From positions 496,001-560,000 of the forward strand of contig JAYKKR010000018.1 in NCBI GenBank assembly GCA_036971615.1: a DNA stretch of 64,000 nt, given 5' to 3'. The stretch comes from Amyloporia xantha. Taxonomy: Eukaryota; Basidiomycota; Agaricomycetes; Polyporales; Adustoporiaceae. The first letter of the stretch is position 1; each line of letters opens with the position of its first letter. Positions 10,447 through 23,588 of the stretch are shown in pieces. The notes below the pieces were generated by a model, which saw only the letters and a list, made by a program, of their open reading frames with translations, had not been told where the DNA came from and made no database searches. Both the position numbers and the translations under genes were made by a program.

Positions 10447-11352
10447 CATGTGACAAATGACAAATAAATTGAAGGAGATTCATTTGGATTGCTAGACGTA
10501 CATACCTTTCCAGATACGACTGCAGCCGCGGTGTTACCTAAGTGACAAACTGATGATCGACAATCATGAGTTCAGAAAGACATCGCGCATACATCGGACG
10601 CACTTCTGTCGCGACCTCGAGGGAGCGATGGAGAAAAACATACTCGTGTTTAGGGGTCTTATAGGAGGAAAGACGCAACAATTGGAGTCTGTGGATTGGT
10701 CTCATCGCGACGAATTACAATTAGACCACATAGTCCAAGCAAGGTCTAATTGTTACAAACTACAATTGAACGTCTTCCAGAGGTTGATGACATGATGAAC
10801 TTTTGCGTGCACGTGAAGGCGTCAGACGGGTACGCGTTTGAGAAGAGAATCAAGACTCAAGAGATTGGTATTCAATTCCGTTTTAGACTCTAGATCTAGT
10901 CTCGAGTCGAGTACGGATGTTCCAGATGTGGCATGGCGGTTGGAGCGGACTATCTAATACCGTGGATCACTGTCAAGTTATACATACGAAGCCGGCACAC
11001 ACACTGTGGGTGAATCGATCTTATGATTGTTCAGTTATGATTTCACGAGTCGATGCACAGAGCACCCTACTTTTTGTAATTATGTAACTAATCATTGTAT
11101 GGGTATGTTATATACAGGATGAACTAGAGGAATGGACAATGCTCGCGTGTCAAATTTGCGACAATTTTAGCCAATCCTACAACTTTGACATATGGAAGAG
11201 GGTGGGAGATGGGTATATCGGGTTGTAGGGGCTGATCGTTAACTTGCAGTAGGCCACCAATTTGAGGCACTCAGTGAATAGCTCCTAGTGGAAGCAGCAT
11301 GCGATGAGCGGGACAAACGGTTCCTGTTAGAAGACGTGGGAGTAATCGCCGC
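10447..11352. repeat. Duplicated non-coding block, copy B
   Basis: This block begins immediately after the right target duplication of the hAT element (CATGTGACAAATGAC...AATTGAAGGAGA) and ends near ATCGCCGCGG, where copy A ends in ATCGCCGACGG just before the hAT. It is about half the length of copy A because the middle part is absent. Without the transposon the two blocks would be head-to-tail neighbours. Divergence between copies is clearly visible by eye (many substitutions), so the duplication is older than the insertion. Confidence 0.6.
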
Positions 11353-14300
11353 GGCTTGGGGATTCCTGGTGGAGGGGTGATAGTTCGAGACTAAGGAAGG
11401 ATGACCTCTCGTTCCAGCAGAAGAGCGGTTGATTGATGTGTTCGACGAACATTGCTTCCTGTGAGGACGGGCCGAGGTGCTAGGTTGACGGTCCCTCGTC
11501 AACGGGTTGTATGTCGTCGAAGTATTGTGATTCGCGGAAAGGAAGTGGTGCGGTGCTGTTGAGGAATAAGCTGAAAAGCGTTGAGCATTCGTCGTGTAGC
11601 CTGAGTTCCCAGTCATGGAGTAGGGCCAATGTGGCGCTGTACCAAGATTACTGTAATAAGCCTTCTTTCCCAATCTCTTCGTGCAATTCTCGCAGAGGTC
11701 GTCCAGAGAATATGGCAGCACTGCAGGCTCGTGGGAGGAATTGTATCGCGGAGGCATAGTTCTGCTTACCTTCGTGCTTCAATTCTCGGCGTATGCACCT
11801 GTGACGGCAATCGAGGTAGGATCGACTCTGCCGAACAGTCAGCTCCGAGACGCAAGAATGGGACATTACTCACATAGAACTCCGTATGCTGGCAGAAGTT
11901 GTAAAACGCGTGGCGGCTGCGTGGGGTACGATATCAGCTGGGTGCTCAGTAGAGGATATGAAGCACTCACTGTACTTCTGCGCACATAATCGGGAGTTAT
12001 TACGTGAATGTCGTTGAGGAGAATAACGTGGCGGAGAGGAGGACAGAGATATTTGTGAAGATGCGATCCGCCAGGACAGCGATCCACAATTTATACCGAA
12101 AAGCTGGACTCCATAGGGGCATAAAGGACAGGAAAGATGGGCTCACTTTCCTGCCGCATAGTCCACAAATACACGATGAGGCTGAGCCATACCCGAGAGG
12201 TCAGTCTGAGCAAGCACAGGCGAGCCATAGGAAGTTGGAGTGGTCAAACAAACCGCGCATTCTGACCTTGAAGAGGCAAGAAAGGTGGAGAGACAGTCAA
12301 ACGGAAGCTATAGGCGGCGACTGGAACTAGTCGAGAGCACTGCATGCCGGCGAAGGAGTACACGTTGCAACGGCTTGGTAGGAGGGAGATCATAGGTAAG
12401 GCTACTAGGAGTGGGGACTGTGGCGGCTTAGAGCAAGGGCGCGCGCATTACAGAGTGTGCACCGCCCTGGAGTTGCACCTAGCCGACGTTCGTCAGAGAA
12501 TCGAAATTAGATTTTTGAGATCTTGAATCTCGTAGGCCGTGTAGGGATAAGGCGCGGTTCTACGAATATTGATAGAGTCGAACAAATGGGCAGCCTGAAT
12601 TGGCCAACGGATAAGGGTCAGAAATGCCTTCGAAACTACAGCAAAGATGAACCTTACAGTTTAGAGGCTTTATTGTATGACATATTGAGTCCGCGGAAAA
12701 CTCACTGAGGGGTTCGGCATGAAGCCCATTGGGCGTGGTTGCTTCCAACGACGCTTGAACAAGTAGTGCTACCCAACACCGAAATCTTCTGAGGGTCGTA
12801 GTCATCGAGAAACAATGGCCAACGGTAACTCAGCAATGCGTTACGCGACATGGTAAACCACCGAAGTGTGACAACGAAAAACAATTGTCAGTGAATATCC
12901 AAGCAACCGTTGAAGAGAAGGCTTGCCAGATATGGATGCGCGCCCGACAGAAGCAGATTTGCGTGAGGTCCGACCTGGACCGCACCTTGTAAAAGGAATG
13001 GAGGGGGCGTGGTCATACCGGAACGTCGGCGTACTTCACCACTGACTTCTGCATGCTATATGTATACGTACATATGCCTATCATGTCATGATCACAGCCC
13101 GGTTCACTCGGGTTCCGAAATATAAAACACAGACGTCAGACGGATTGGTGGAAAGACATGTAGAATGGATGGTAGTGGTGCCTCAATTCTGAGCAATATT
13201 CAAACCAGATAGAATGTATCCATGCCATAGAGACGATAGAGTAGAGTTGTCGAGGACATTCAATTGATAGAGAGCCGGCAATTGCCGGTGTCCCTAAACT
13301 CAGTTACATCCACGAATTGAGTTCTCCAGACGGTCTCGCTGTAAGCCATCAATTCATTTGAATCAATGTGGATGATCTTCGTGTAGTAAGGCCAGAGATG
13401 CACAATTTTGTTAATCCTGCTCGATATGTATCACAGGCGGATTCATATCGACGATCCATGTTCTGCTTAAATCAGGGCTTGCAATTGTCCACACAATATG
13501 CATCGTACATGCAATGAAAGACGACTATTTCATGGTACGTATCGAGGAATCCGGACTGAACCAAGTTCGAGGAGCGCTATGATCGGATACGATTCATGGC
13601 CCGGTCGATTCAATGAAATTGGCCAGCGTCATTTCAAAAATGTAAACCAATTAAAGGAATCAGCCCAGCACGAGTCTTGATAAGTCCGCAACAGTTAAAA
13701 GCGCACACAAGGACCCATGTGTGAGAATGAAGATCGTCGACCGGAGTTGAACGTGCGCGCTGTTTGCAAAATGGGGACGAGTATCGGAGATCAATTGGCG
13801 AACATGAGATACGAGTCCGCTGCTGCAATGATACTGACGCCGTTTTGGACCAGACGCTGCCAATAGCCTCTCGTGCTGCTCAGGAAACGTACGCATATTC
13901 GATGAAAGCGATACATGAGCAAACCGACAAAAGCACATGCATGACTGACCACCTGCAAGACGATATCGCACGACGTGCATCGTCTATGGTAACAGGGAGA
14001 TGTACGCACATGTGGAAGCAATCTACGCGAAGGGGAGACGGAGCAATGTATGTGCAATAATCGACGATTCAGCGTGTACTGCCGATCGGAGAAGTACAGC
14101 GCGAAACTCACGAGTTGGGATCTGCAGCTTTGAATATACTGACTCGGATGAGATACAGCCGTTAAACTGAGATGACACGCTGCTGATCTCTGAATTGCAG
14201 TTGATGTGACGGCGCACGTTGGTCACGAAGATCAACACTCGACGAAACCCAAATGTTTCCCAGACGGCACGGACGCGCACAACGTCTAGCAATCAACGCC

Positions 14301-17300
14301 ATACAAACAATACATCCAGAAAATATCAATCTCACCTGTGTAAATTTGAAAGAGCGCGTCGGGTGTGGCGGAGCACAGCAGAGATCTATCTAAAGGTCGA
14401 GATGGTGAATACAAGACGTGCAAGCCGCCCAAATTTTGCCCAAAATGGCAAAATGGTGTACGGCCCTTTAATGGGCGCCAGTTTCCAAACCTCCTTCCTC
14501 CGCGAGTTCGTACGTAGTTGCGCATGCTCTTTAGACTTTTGGGACGTCTCATCTCTGGCTGCCATACTACATAGAAGTTATGGAACATAATATTCACGCG
14601 TTAAACGTACCATCTGGCGAGTCATGACGTGTCTGGCCGGCGAACATCGACACTGATACGAGAAATGCTGTACGCTGCAGTACCGTACCATGTTAGAGCT
14701 TGACACATGTCAGTCCGATCCTAATACACCTATAAGATGCTCACATGCAATTCAGGCTGTTCACTCCGTTTATAGAATGTAGTATTGCCAGCCCGAACGT
14801 CTTCCCGAAGCGCAGCTCGCTTTCACCATTGGGCGGGCTTACCGCAGTCTATCTTGGTGGTATCATCTGAAATTCCCTGCGGATGGCGCTTCAGTTTCAC
14901 CAGATCATCTCACTCGCTGGAAGGATGGCCTTTCGCTCCCCCCAATCTCATCTCGAAGCCCTTTCTGACAATGTTTGTGGCACTTGGCCCACCAGCAGCT
15001 GCTCCTCACGGCTCTTCGCAACATCGTGCACGCACGTGGCGCGAGAAACAATGCGTTGCGGCTTCAAGTCAGTTTGATGGACGTTCGTGAACTACGATCT
15101 CATCCAGGCTCGTTCTCTAGTGCTGGATAGAGATCTGTGAGTTGCCGGTGGCGCTCTCTCTCCCACCGGACTGACTGTTCGCTAGCATCACTAGCGCTAC
15201 ATTGCGACCTGGATCATGTTGCTCAATACATGGTGAGCTTCATGGCTCGTTATCAATATCTATAAACCTCATGTACGTCCTCATCTCAGGAAGTCAATTC
15301 ACTTCCGTGATCCGCACTGTGAAGGCATGTTGACAAGTGCTACCTTACATCGTAGAGAATATTTCGCCGACCCACCTTGCATCTCTCAGCCAAGACACTC
15401 ACCTCGTGAGACTCGGCTACCCCCTGACACTGGAACATGTCGAAATCCCGCGTGGCGTCAGATATGAAGAAGCGCGTCTAGCGTAAGTTCTGCGTGATTC
15501 ATGACGCAGTCTGAGCGCGTGGTATTGGAATTTCGTCTTCGGGGAATACCCGTCATTGGATTGGGCGTTCGTGCTTAAAGGACCTGTTGAAATATCGGAA
15601 AGTCCCGCATAGCCGCTTAGGCTCTCGGGCGTCATTGCTCTGCAATACGGATACGGGCTGTCCGCGCCAGTAGGTCATGAAGGTGGACGAATCACCACCA
15701 TTCGTCTTCGATTCGGATCTTTGCGTGTCTACTTAGCGTAAGGAATCTTCTAGGCTCCGTACAATGTCTCTCGCCGAGGTACAGGCACCTTGCTAACTCC
15801 TGATCCTCCCCCGTGGATCTATAGAAATCAGAAGCGATGACAACATGTGTGCGGCGATTCATCACAGCGAAAGGAGCGCTGAAGGCAGGGCGCTTATTTC
15901 CAGGTAATCTGCGAGATGCCACTCTACAGGTCCCTGGCGCGCACGCAGGTGGGCATGCCTTCTGTGTGTCCGAGATGCCTTGGGTCTGAAAATCCATTTC
16001 TCGGCGGCGAGGATGTTTCCGAAACATGGCGTTTGCCTCCATGTGGCTTCATCCTAGGCGCGAGTCGACAGAAGATCATAGTTCTACCGCTATCAGTCAA
16101 AGAATCTTCTTTCATGCTCAATGTCGTACGAAGGCGTCAAGAGAGATCCGCTGAACTAATCTGTGGCTCGGGAATAAAAAATTATTTTCTCGTGCCTCAT
16201 TAGTGGCGATGGCGGTCCACCTCAGCGAGGAATCGATCGCACATCTGGCCTTTGAAGATACTGCTCCCAGCTGGTAGATGGGTCTTTATATACGTCGGTC
16301 AGATTAACCACATGGCCACGTCCTGCCTTCCCTGTGAGTGCTAGCTAAAGGCGACAACGAACATTGATTATGTAGGACACAGGTAAGTACCACGAGCTCA
16401 CATGCGTGGCCGGTGTACCGTAATCGCCTAATGACCGAAGGCCGACTTAGCTGAGGCGCTGCGAGATTCAGCGTTTGGAAGTTGAGTGATGACGCTAGGA
16501 AATCTCCGTGCTCAGATCCTCAGAACGACTAGACCTCCCGCCTCGGTGACAGCAACTTTATCTCCCCACCCCGGTGCATCTTGAGTTGTTCACGGGCTCC
16601 TCTTCTGAGTCTTAGTTGATCGACTCGGAATACGCCGATTGGTCCAGGAATGATGCGATGACAGAAAACGCCATGGAAGACAAATAATCAAATAATCACA
16701 CCTCCCAATAGCTGAAACACGATCAAGTGCCATGGTGGTTTACTGGTCAGTCTTATCGGCCAACCGCCGCCGAATACGTTAATGACTATCTCATTGCGCA
16801 CAGAAGTCTAGACCCATGGACTGTGACGGCGTCTTGAAAGGCGGTCCGTGCGTTTGGTTTCGACTACGGCTGCATGCTGCAGTCAGCCGGCTCTCAACCA
16901 CTTCTTGAGCATTATATGCTGATTGTCATCTGTGTCTCCTAGCGCGTATGGACGGTGGAGTGCCAGCCGCGTTGTTACTCTTCGGCATCTTCAGCCCGTT
17001 CAAGACAGGAAGTATAGTCTCTCGGAGCAAAGCAAGCAAGCGGTATGATCGTATGTTCACTCTAAATCTGAAGCAAGTTGTCGCTTGGTACGCAGGCTAT
17101 ATGTGAACAGTTGCTAAGACTTGATGAAATCCAGCGGCCAATGAATTGAAGGGAACGGACCGTGGCAGCTATATTAAAGGTGGATTCATTGACAACAAGG
17201 CGAATCCAATTCTGCCAGATCCGCTGACGCTCCACACGCACGCCTAAGCGCCTTTTACAGCCTTCGCTGGCAGGTTCCGGCCAGCGGTGGTGGGGTTGCC

Positions 17301-18736
17301 ACGCCATCCCTATACACCTGTGATGAGCATCTTTTACGGACGCTGTAAACGCGCGCATGTCCTAGCGCTAGACGTGGTCAAGACTGACCAGTAAATTCAG
17401 TGTTGCTTATTTTTCCTGAAACGCATAGTAAGTAGGTGCGACTGTCTCTTCTCTTCTGCGGCAGTACCTCAACACATACATTGCTCCAGTGTAGCATTCT
17501 TCTCTTCGCTCATGGAGCATTGCGGCGTGGTAGGCGCTCCGTTCATCAACCTTGGCTAATTTGACCATATTTTTTGTTCAAATCTGATTGTCCTGTATCT
17601 CATTTCAGCGCTACTGCGACTTCAATATAGGAGCAAACTACACGCAATCTGCATCAATTTAGATGAATCTTTGGCAGTCGAACTAAGGCCGCTGTAACTC
17701 ATTATCATGTCAGTGTCTAATTTTGGGTTCAAACATATGTTGACTTACAGCGTGTATCAGGTTGGAGAACTCATGCGTTGGATCTCATTCTCGCGTGTGA
17801 CCAAATTTTGCATCATTTTGCGAGCAGGGACTAATCCTATACCGTATGTTTTGTTCGCACCGCACTGTGATCACCTGCCTACTCATCAAAGGCGCCTCTC
17901 AAGACCATCATGCAGCGCTTAGGGTCAGGGTTTTCTCACCAACCACAGTCACTTGTGTGGCCGGAACTTTGCATCGCAATGGAGTAGCAACAGTATGCTA
18001 AGATTCCCGTCCTACTGCGCTGGGTCTGAATCCAGCACGGAGATTGCCTGCCAAGCGTCAACTTCTCGATTCTCGTCGCAAGCGCTTGAATTGGGGGTCA
18101 TGCCGCCTCGGTCTGTTGTGGACAGCACTGTATCTCGACCCTGGACCGTGGGCTACAGGCAGGCGCTGCAAGGCTACATATGACCGACTATGTTTATAAC
18201 CCGGTTTCAAACGGCACTTTTCAGGTCGTGGTCATGAAAGGGGACCTCATCCCGTGAGCCGTGAGCCCTTTGACGGGAGACGGTGGCGGTTTCTAGTGCT
18301 CCGAGAATCTTGCTACGCCCTTACTATCGGAGGAAGACATTGGTAGGTTCACATTGTAAAAACATCATCAGTTAGTCTGTCACAGGATCTCCGCGCCGTG
18401 GACTAGCCACGCGGTGGAACTAGACGCTAAACGCCGCGCTTGTAAGGCAAACCACAATTATACACATGAGGCAACCTTACTTTGACAGAACGCATTTGCT
18501 CTTGACTCTTCCGCCAGATACAGGCACTGACGGCACAGTATATAAGTACCCACCTTAGCTCTCCTCTCCTGTGCGCTGAGCAATCTAATTCTATGCTCAT
18601 TTGGGTTCGTAACTTTTGAATCTTATCATTGTTACGTCTCAACGCCATTCACCTTCTCATTTTTTCTCAAGAGCGCTCCAATTACCCATTGTCTATCATC
18701 GAGGTTTATTCCATCCCCCACTTTTCCACCGACAGT
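11353..18736. other. Gene-poor 7.4 kb region
   Basis: I see no gene that can be supported here. Reading frames are short and lack domain-like segments. The longest (minus strand, 11757-11239) is a Ser/Thr/Asn-rich frame reaching into copy B and looks like chance or a relic. Traces that could be degraded coding sequence exist on the minus strand around 13660-14600 (several frames joined by GT-AG-like steps) and on the plus strand around 14780-15100, but no family could be assigned. No terminal repeats, tRNA or satellite array was noticed. Composition is near 50% GC, lower than the 42-54 kb region. Confidence 0.45.
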
Positions 18737-19574
18737 ATGTCGTTAAACCGTGACTATCATAACGTCGCTCGGCCATACGTAGACAAGGAGGTCCTGAGCC
18801 AAGACTCCACTTTTTCTATAGCCGTTGCCCAGGTTCCTTGGTCCCAATGTCAGGATCCCTTTTGGCGGCCATCGATTCCAAAGTGAGCATGATTAGGGGT
18901 TGAGTCCAAAACGTACTAATGTTTACGTTCAAGGGAAGTCATATTTTACAGTGGGTTTGAAGGCGTGTTGTTTAACCCATACGCCCATTGTTTCGAGGAA
19001 CCCGCAGCCTCTAGCAATGCGTGAGTGTGTATTGTTCTCTCGTAAATACATTGATCTGATAAGGTCATTCAGCTTCAATAGCAGGGGTGAAAGCGCAGAG
19101 ACGTTTCTACACACCCCGAATAACGAATCCTTCCAGTATTCGTTGACTGGTATCAATGATGAACGGTCCAGCATTCATCTAACTCTGCCGGTTGGCACGG
19201 ACAGCCAGCCGATTATTTCCACCTCACCTGTGGACCAGATTATAGTGGACGATGCTGTCCTAATGAACTGCCATTGGGGCTCACCATGCAGCCACGGGTT
19301 GGTCGATTGCAGTCCTGCCGGTATTGCTCGACACCTGAGGGAGTACCATCCCGTCAGTGCAGTCAACCATTTGAACGGAAGGACAACAGGAGTATGCCAA
19401 TGGTCGACAGACGGACATCTATGTGGCAAGGCGATGTTCGTTCATGGTTATGCCAAACACATCGCTTGCGTTCATTTGGGCAGTACCAGACGGCAATGCC
19501 CTCGTTGTCATCGCATGTTTTCCAGGGGTGATTCGCTCAGGCGACATTCCAAGAAGGACTGTCAGCGAAAGTGA
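18737..19574 (+). CDS. Small zinc-finger protein (C2H2/C2HC-like fingers)
   Basis: Three exons (18737-18882, 18952-19020, 19073-19574) give 238 residues in one frame. Intron 1 has a GTGAGC donor, a good CTAAT branch site and a TTTTACAG acceptor; intron 2 has GTGAGT...TTCAG. Three Cys/His clusters occupy the C-terminal 100 residues: C-x5-C...H-x4-H (NCHWGSPC...RHLREYH), a second with CQWSTDGHLC...KHIACVH, and a third C-x2-C-x12-H-x5-C (CPRCHRMF...RRHSKKDC). The protein ends three residues later. The N-terminal half has no recognisable domain. A nucleic-acid-binding regulator is likely but no target is known. Similar small zinc-finger genes are common and variable in mushroom genomes. It is convergent with FunK1 gene A, 525 bp away. 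Confidence 0.72.
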
Positions 19575-20099
19575 GTGAACTCCACTAGTGCGTGTTGTAA
19601 AGGCTGAAACAATCAATGGCCAGAATCCATCCTTGACCGGAAGTGCGATCCCCAATTGACAAGGATGTAATGGTCTTCTACTTAAATGAAACATTCTGCG
19701 AGCGAGTGAACTATAATTTGGATATCTCCGCATGTCTGTTTTTCTTGTCGTGTTGTCGAATCGAATGGGAGCTTCCTTGACTGCTGTTATAACCGAATTA
19801 CTTTTTTTTTTTCCAGCATAAGGAATTTTGAGATCAATTCTCGGACACAAAAACTGAGCCGGAAACATTGTTTCATAATGAAACAACAGGAAAGCCACAT
19901 ATAATCGGAGTGCAGATCCAATGAATACATGCCACAACCATTATAGTATAACGTAACGGAATATGAGCTTGGTCCTACAGCGCTGCTCGACCAAAATCCT
20001 GATGTGTTAGACAGTATGCGGACCTTCCGCTCTTCGTTCATGTAATCCTAAAATTGTTCATCGCTGCAACATTATCCATCTACGGTGTCCAAGCTGACT
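19575..20099. other. Convergent intergenic spacer
   Basis: This 525-bp AT-richer spacer lies between the stop of the zinc-finger gene (plus) and the stop of FunK1 gene A (minus). It must hold both 3' ends. A run of T at about 19801-19813 is the only low-complexity feature; nothing else is seen. Confidence 0.5.
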
Positions 20100-22794
20100 T
20101 CACCTCCTTGGCGTCACACTGGGACCAGCTCTAGGATGTGACTTCTTAGACTTTTTCCTTGCCGCAGGCCGTGCTGATATGGAGGAATTTTCGAAGGTGA
20201 TTCCATCTGTCTGGTCAGTCAGGTCGTCCTCTGCGTCCTCCAGCCCTCGCTTGCCTGTATTCGAATCCATCGGCTCGGATGCGTTCAATGCACCGGACGC
20301 TTCACCCTGCGCTGTTCTGTCTCGGAAAGTGTCGATTGTGATATCATTATCCTGCAGCTCTCCAACAATGTCTTCGAGAATGGTGCTGAACAAGATATGA
20401 AGACCACTAGCAGCCGTCGCATGATTGACAACTGGATCTCTTTCGACCTCTCGATAACGATCGACAAGCAGCTCTCGTAGTCGTTGGAGGTAAGAAGCGA
20501 TCAGTTTGACTGAGTCTTGAAGAAAGCGGATATGTTTTTTGAAATAGTCGACTTCCTGCATGATCTTTCCCCTCCCGGCTTGTGTGTAGAACAAAGCCCG
20601 GGCAAATTTACGCTGTTCTTGATCTTCCCATCTTACTGGAGTATCACCAACAGCGACAACAGACTTGTTCACCACGAAATACATAGCAACCCACCAAATA
20701 GATTCAAGGTCATGAAGGGGATTGTACCGGAAACCTGCGGCAGGGTTCGTGACTGGTTCGGGAATTTTGGGCGGCGCCTGGGGCCGAGCAGGTCCCCGTG
20801 TCATATATTTTCTGAGCCGGCTTCCGAGAGTGGATGATGGATCCACATAAGGGTACTCACCAGGCGTGTCAGGCCTAAAGGAGTATGCCATTGAATCCAC
20901 TTCCATCGACATGAAATTTAAAGTCCCCTAGTGACAGATTGGTTTCAGAAGTATATTGATACCGTAAACAAATCACATACTGTGCGACTTTCATGGACTT
21001 CTATCCCCTGTTCGTCAATCTTCTTCGTGTATTCCAAGTCGGATAGTTTCGCCCACAACCTACCATCTATGTGGTGCACAAGGATGTTACCAATACTGAT
21101 GTCCCGATGAACCCAACCATGTTCATGCATAACTTGCAATACTGAATGAAGGTCAAGATGAAGACTGAACTCGCAACAAGGTGGTACTCCTCTTACCGAA
21201 CGTCATCTGCACGAGCACGTCGAAAATTGCTGACAACGAGGTCAACGTGTATATCGGCTTACAGATCTCCTGGAAGACAATCCTATAATGGACATTCGAG
21301 TGGTGACTGGGAGAGTCTTCGGGTGTTGCCTGAATGCGCTCTTCTGGAGTGCGATGGCCACCTGCGCCCATGTGGGACGCCTCGGCTATGCTACTTTTTG
21401 TAAACGGCACCAATTTTCTTTGGAGTTGGAATCTGCGTTTCCGTGAAGGGGTAGCTCCCCGCGTCATCAGCTTACGAGTATGATCAAGGCTCGTGTCGAT
21501 GTAGACATCTCCATGACATACTACTGTCAGGAGTAGCAAATCCAGTATATCCCGCTCTTCCGCGTCAGTGGAAACCTGGTGTAGGTCATCAAGGACATTG
21601 CCCTCTCTCTCGCGATCATCGCTGATCCACGAATCCTTGAGTGCGACCGAGGTTCCACATTCCTCGCCGCCTTCTAAGCGCTTGGCCTCCCAGACCCGAG
21701 TCCCTCTTCCACGAATAAAGTCTGCGCCAATATCCGAAAGTAGCCGCATCGTGCGATACTCAGTCGTCGTTCCTTCCTTTGACTGTACGAGTATGTCGAA
21801 TCGGGGTAGGCCATCTACGCCACACTGTGCCTGGCCCTCGTCATTCATGACTACTTTCATAGTAGGATCCCATCCCACTTCGTGTGGCTTAGCATACATA
21901 ATCGCCAGAAAAAAGTGAACAAATGTACGGTGCTCCTGACAATCACGTCAGAACGGTATGAGGCTGCGCGCAACTGAGAGTCTTACTGTTATGAAATTGA
22001 ACGCTTGACTAACGAGTAACTCCGCACGGCTGCAGAACCAAATTCTCATATCTGTATTCTCTATCGTCATTCCGAAGGTAAAGCGCCGTCGAGGATCTTC
22101 ACGTAGGCAGTGGTGTATACCCCACATTACCTTCTTCACATTCTGTGTGATAGGTAGACAGTGCAGCCGTCTCACTGGCTGCAACAAGGAAAAGCTTACG
22201 TCATTTCTGTTCTCAACATTTTCAAGCTTCCTATAACCTGCACAAAGGGCGATGTCAGCCCAGCTGTCCTTACCTTCGGGGCGATCCCGTAGCACGAAGT
22301 ATCCGTCAGGGCGGCTCGTCGAGTATTGCATCTTTGTAGCGGGAGTCCTGTTCGGATTGTTTTGAAATACAAGAAGCGGTTGAGCACCATTTACAGTGCT
22401 TTCGGCAGCGATGGCGCAAGCCAATCTTTCCAACGGCTTGAAGGCAATAGCTTCACGGTGTCTGCAAGATTGCGGATCGTCGACGAATTTACCCCAGCGG
22501 CCATTACAGATTTCAGGTGGGCGTCTGCTTTGGAGTTTCTCGATTACCTCGTCAACATCAAGTCCTTGACGCAGATCAGGAAGTAGAGTTTGGAGGAAAA
22601 ATTCGACCGGTAGTTCAGGGACAGATTCTCCGAACCCAAACTCTCGAATAAAAGCTTTGCAGTCATATTCAGCATATTCTGGAAGATAGGATATTTCGGA
22701 ATCCGACTGAGGTCAAGGGGTTTCAAATTTCGTCAGGATTAGAGGCGCATAAGTGGCGCACCCATGATGACTGGTATCCGGAACTCATTGACAT
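20100..22794 (-). CDS. FunK1 fungal-type protein kinase, copy A
   Basis: Six exons: 22794-22762, 22706-22200, 22142-21987, 21935-21197, 21141-20981, 20927-20100. Together they make 807 residues. The FunK1 family is expanded in agaricomycetes; its substrates are unknown. Visible landmarks: SVPELPVEFFLQTLLPDLRQG near the N-terminus; a REDPRRRFTFGMTIENTDMR...CSRAELLVS block; a GRGTRVWEAKRL segment with a VALKDSW lysine as the ATP-side lobe; the catalytic loop HRDISIGN (H490, D492, N497); and SDLEYTK replacing the usual DFG (D513). After that come FRYNPLHDLESIWWVA and a basic Ser-rich tail. The last exon contains a GTGAGT/GCCGCAG pair that could be an optional intron, but the frame is open without it. 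The short first exon is the least certain part; the relic at 27021 preserves the same MSS-YQSSW start. Confidence 0.85.
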
Positions 22795-23588
22795 CTCGCA
22801 CAGCGTATTTCAGTATGAGAAAGCGTAGCCTATGTAGCTAGTGGTCTCCTTAGACTTCTACAACCTATCAGAGCCAGAAGTCGGTAGCTGTACCATTGAA
22901 CATCAGCTTGAAGTACATACGTAGAACTTCAATGACCTGATCACCCACCCGCAGCTGCTGAAAGCTGAGTCACGACACTTAAGTGTAGCTGTAGTCGTCA
23001 GTTTCAGAGAGGTGTGTTTAGAGTTGATGCGCGCGCTGTTTAGGTGGTATCAATTGAATTTGTGGATGGAGTTGTTAAGAACGGTGTGACACAACGATCG
23101 CCGCTGCAAGTGGCCACAGTCACGTACGGGTCGACCACGTGCCCACAGGTGCCCACGTACGATTGGCTGGAACAAGCTCATCAAGCGTCTACATGTTCAA
23201 GTTTTGAGAGTACTTACGCTCTTCCCTCACCTTCAAGCGATCGATCACAACGACAAAAAGTAACTTACGCTACTTACATTCACAAGGGGCGGACTAGCAC
23301 AGATCACGGCTATTAACAAAGATCCAGAGAAGTCCTTGTAGAATGAAGCAACAACGAGAGATATCATACGAGAACAAATTTAAATTAAAAAAATACATGG
23401 GGGTTAGTGTCCACAGTACAGCATAACAAACGAGATCCAGGCTGGCGGTCGCTTCTCAGTGCACTGAAGAGTAGCAGCAATTCCGAATAATATATCCATG
23501 TCCCACGCACCAATTGCCTCAAGCTCGTCGATGACGTTCAATGTCTCCTCGTTGCAAGGTTTTCAGACTCATGATACCCGAGGGCGCT
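22795..23588. other. Intergenic: promoter of FunK1 A, 3' end of FunK1 B
   Basis: This 794-bp gap separates two minus-strand kinases. The half nearest 22795 holds the upstream motif described at 23125-23142. An A-rich stretch near 23380-23395 lies just beyond the stop of copy B and suits its 3' untranslated region. No gene is visible. Confidence 0.5.
23125..23142 (-). promoter_or_regulatory. E-box plus degenerate MCB-like composite motif, FunK1 A
   Basis: Read in the direction of transcription this is GCACGTGGTCGACCCGTA. It starts with the E-box CACGTG and matches 13 of the 15 fixed positions of the motif GCACGTGNNNGACGCGTC shared by the other three kinase genes. It lies about 330 bp upstream of the start at 22794. 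CACGTG is the classical bHLH site; the second half has lost the ACGCGT core here. Confidence 0.5.

Noticed and set aside
11239..11757. Minus-strand frame of 172 codons, Ser/Thr/Asn-rich
   Set aside because: It overlaps copy B of a non-coding duplicated block, and the equivalent part of copy A is not open. No domain is seen.
13660..14600. Several minus-strand frames that can be chained by GT-AG-like steps, with hydrophobic pieces
   Set aside because: A degraded membrane-protein gene was considered, but no chain gave a continuous, recognisable protein.
14785..15100. Plus-strand frames with Leu/Arg-rich stretches, possible F-box relic
   Set aside because: No F-box or LRR spacing could be established and frames conflict.
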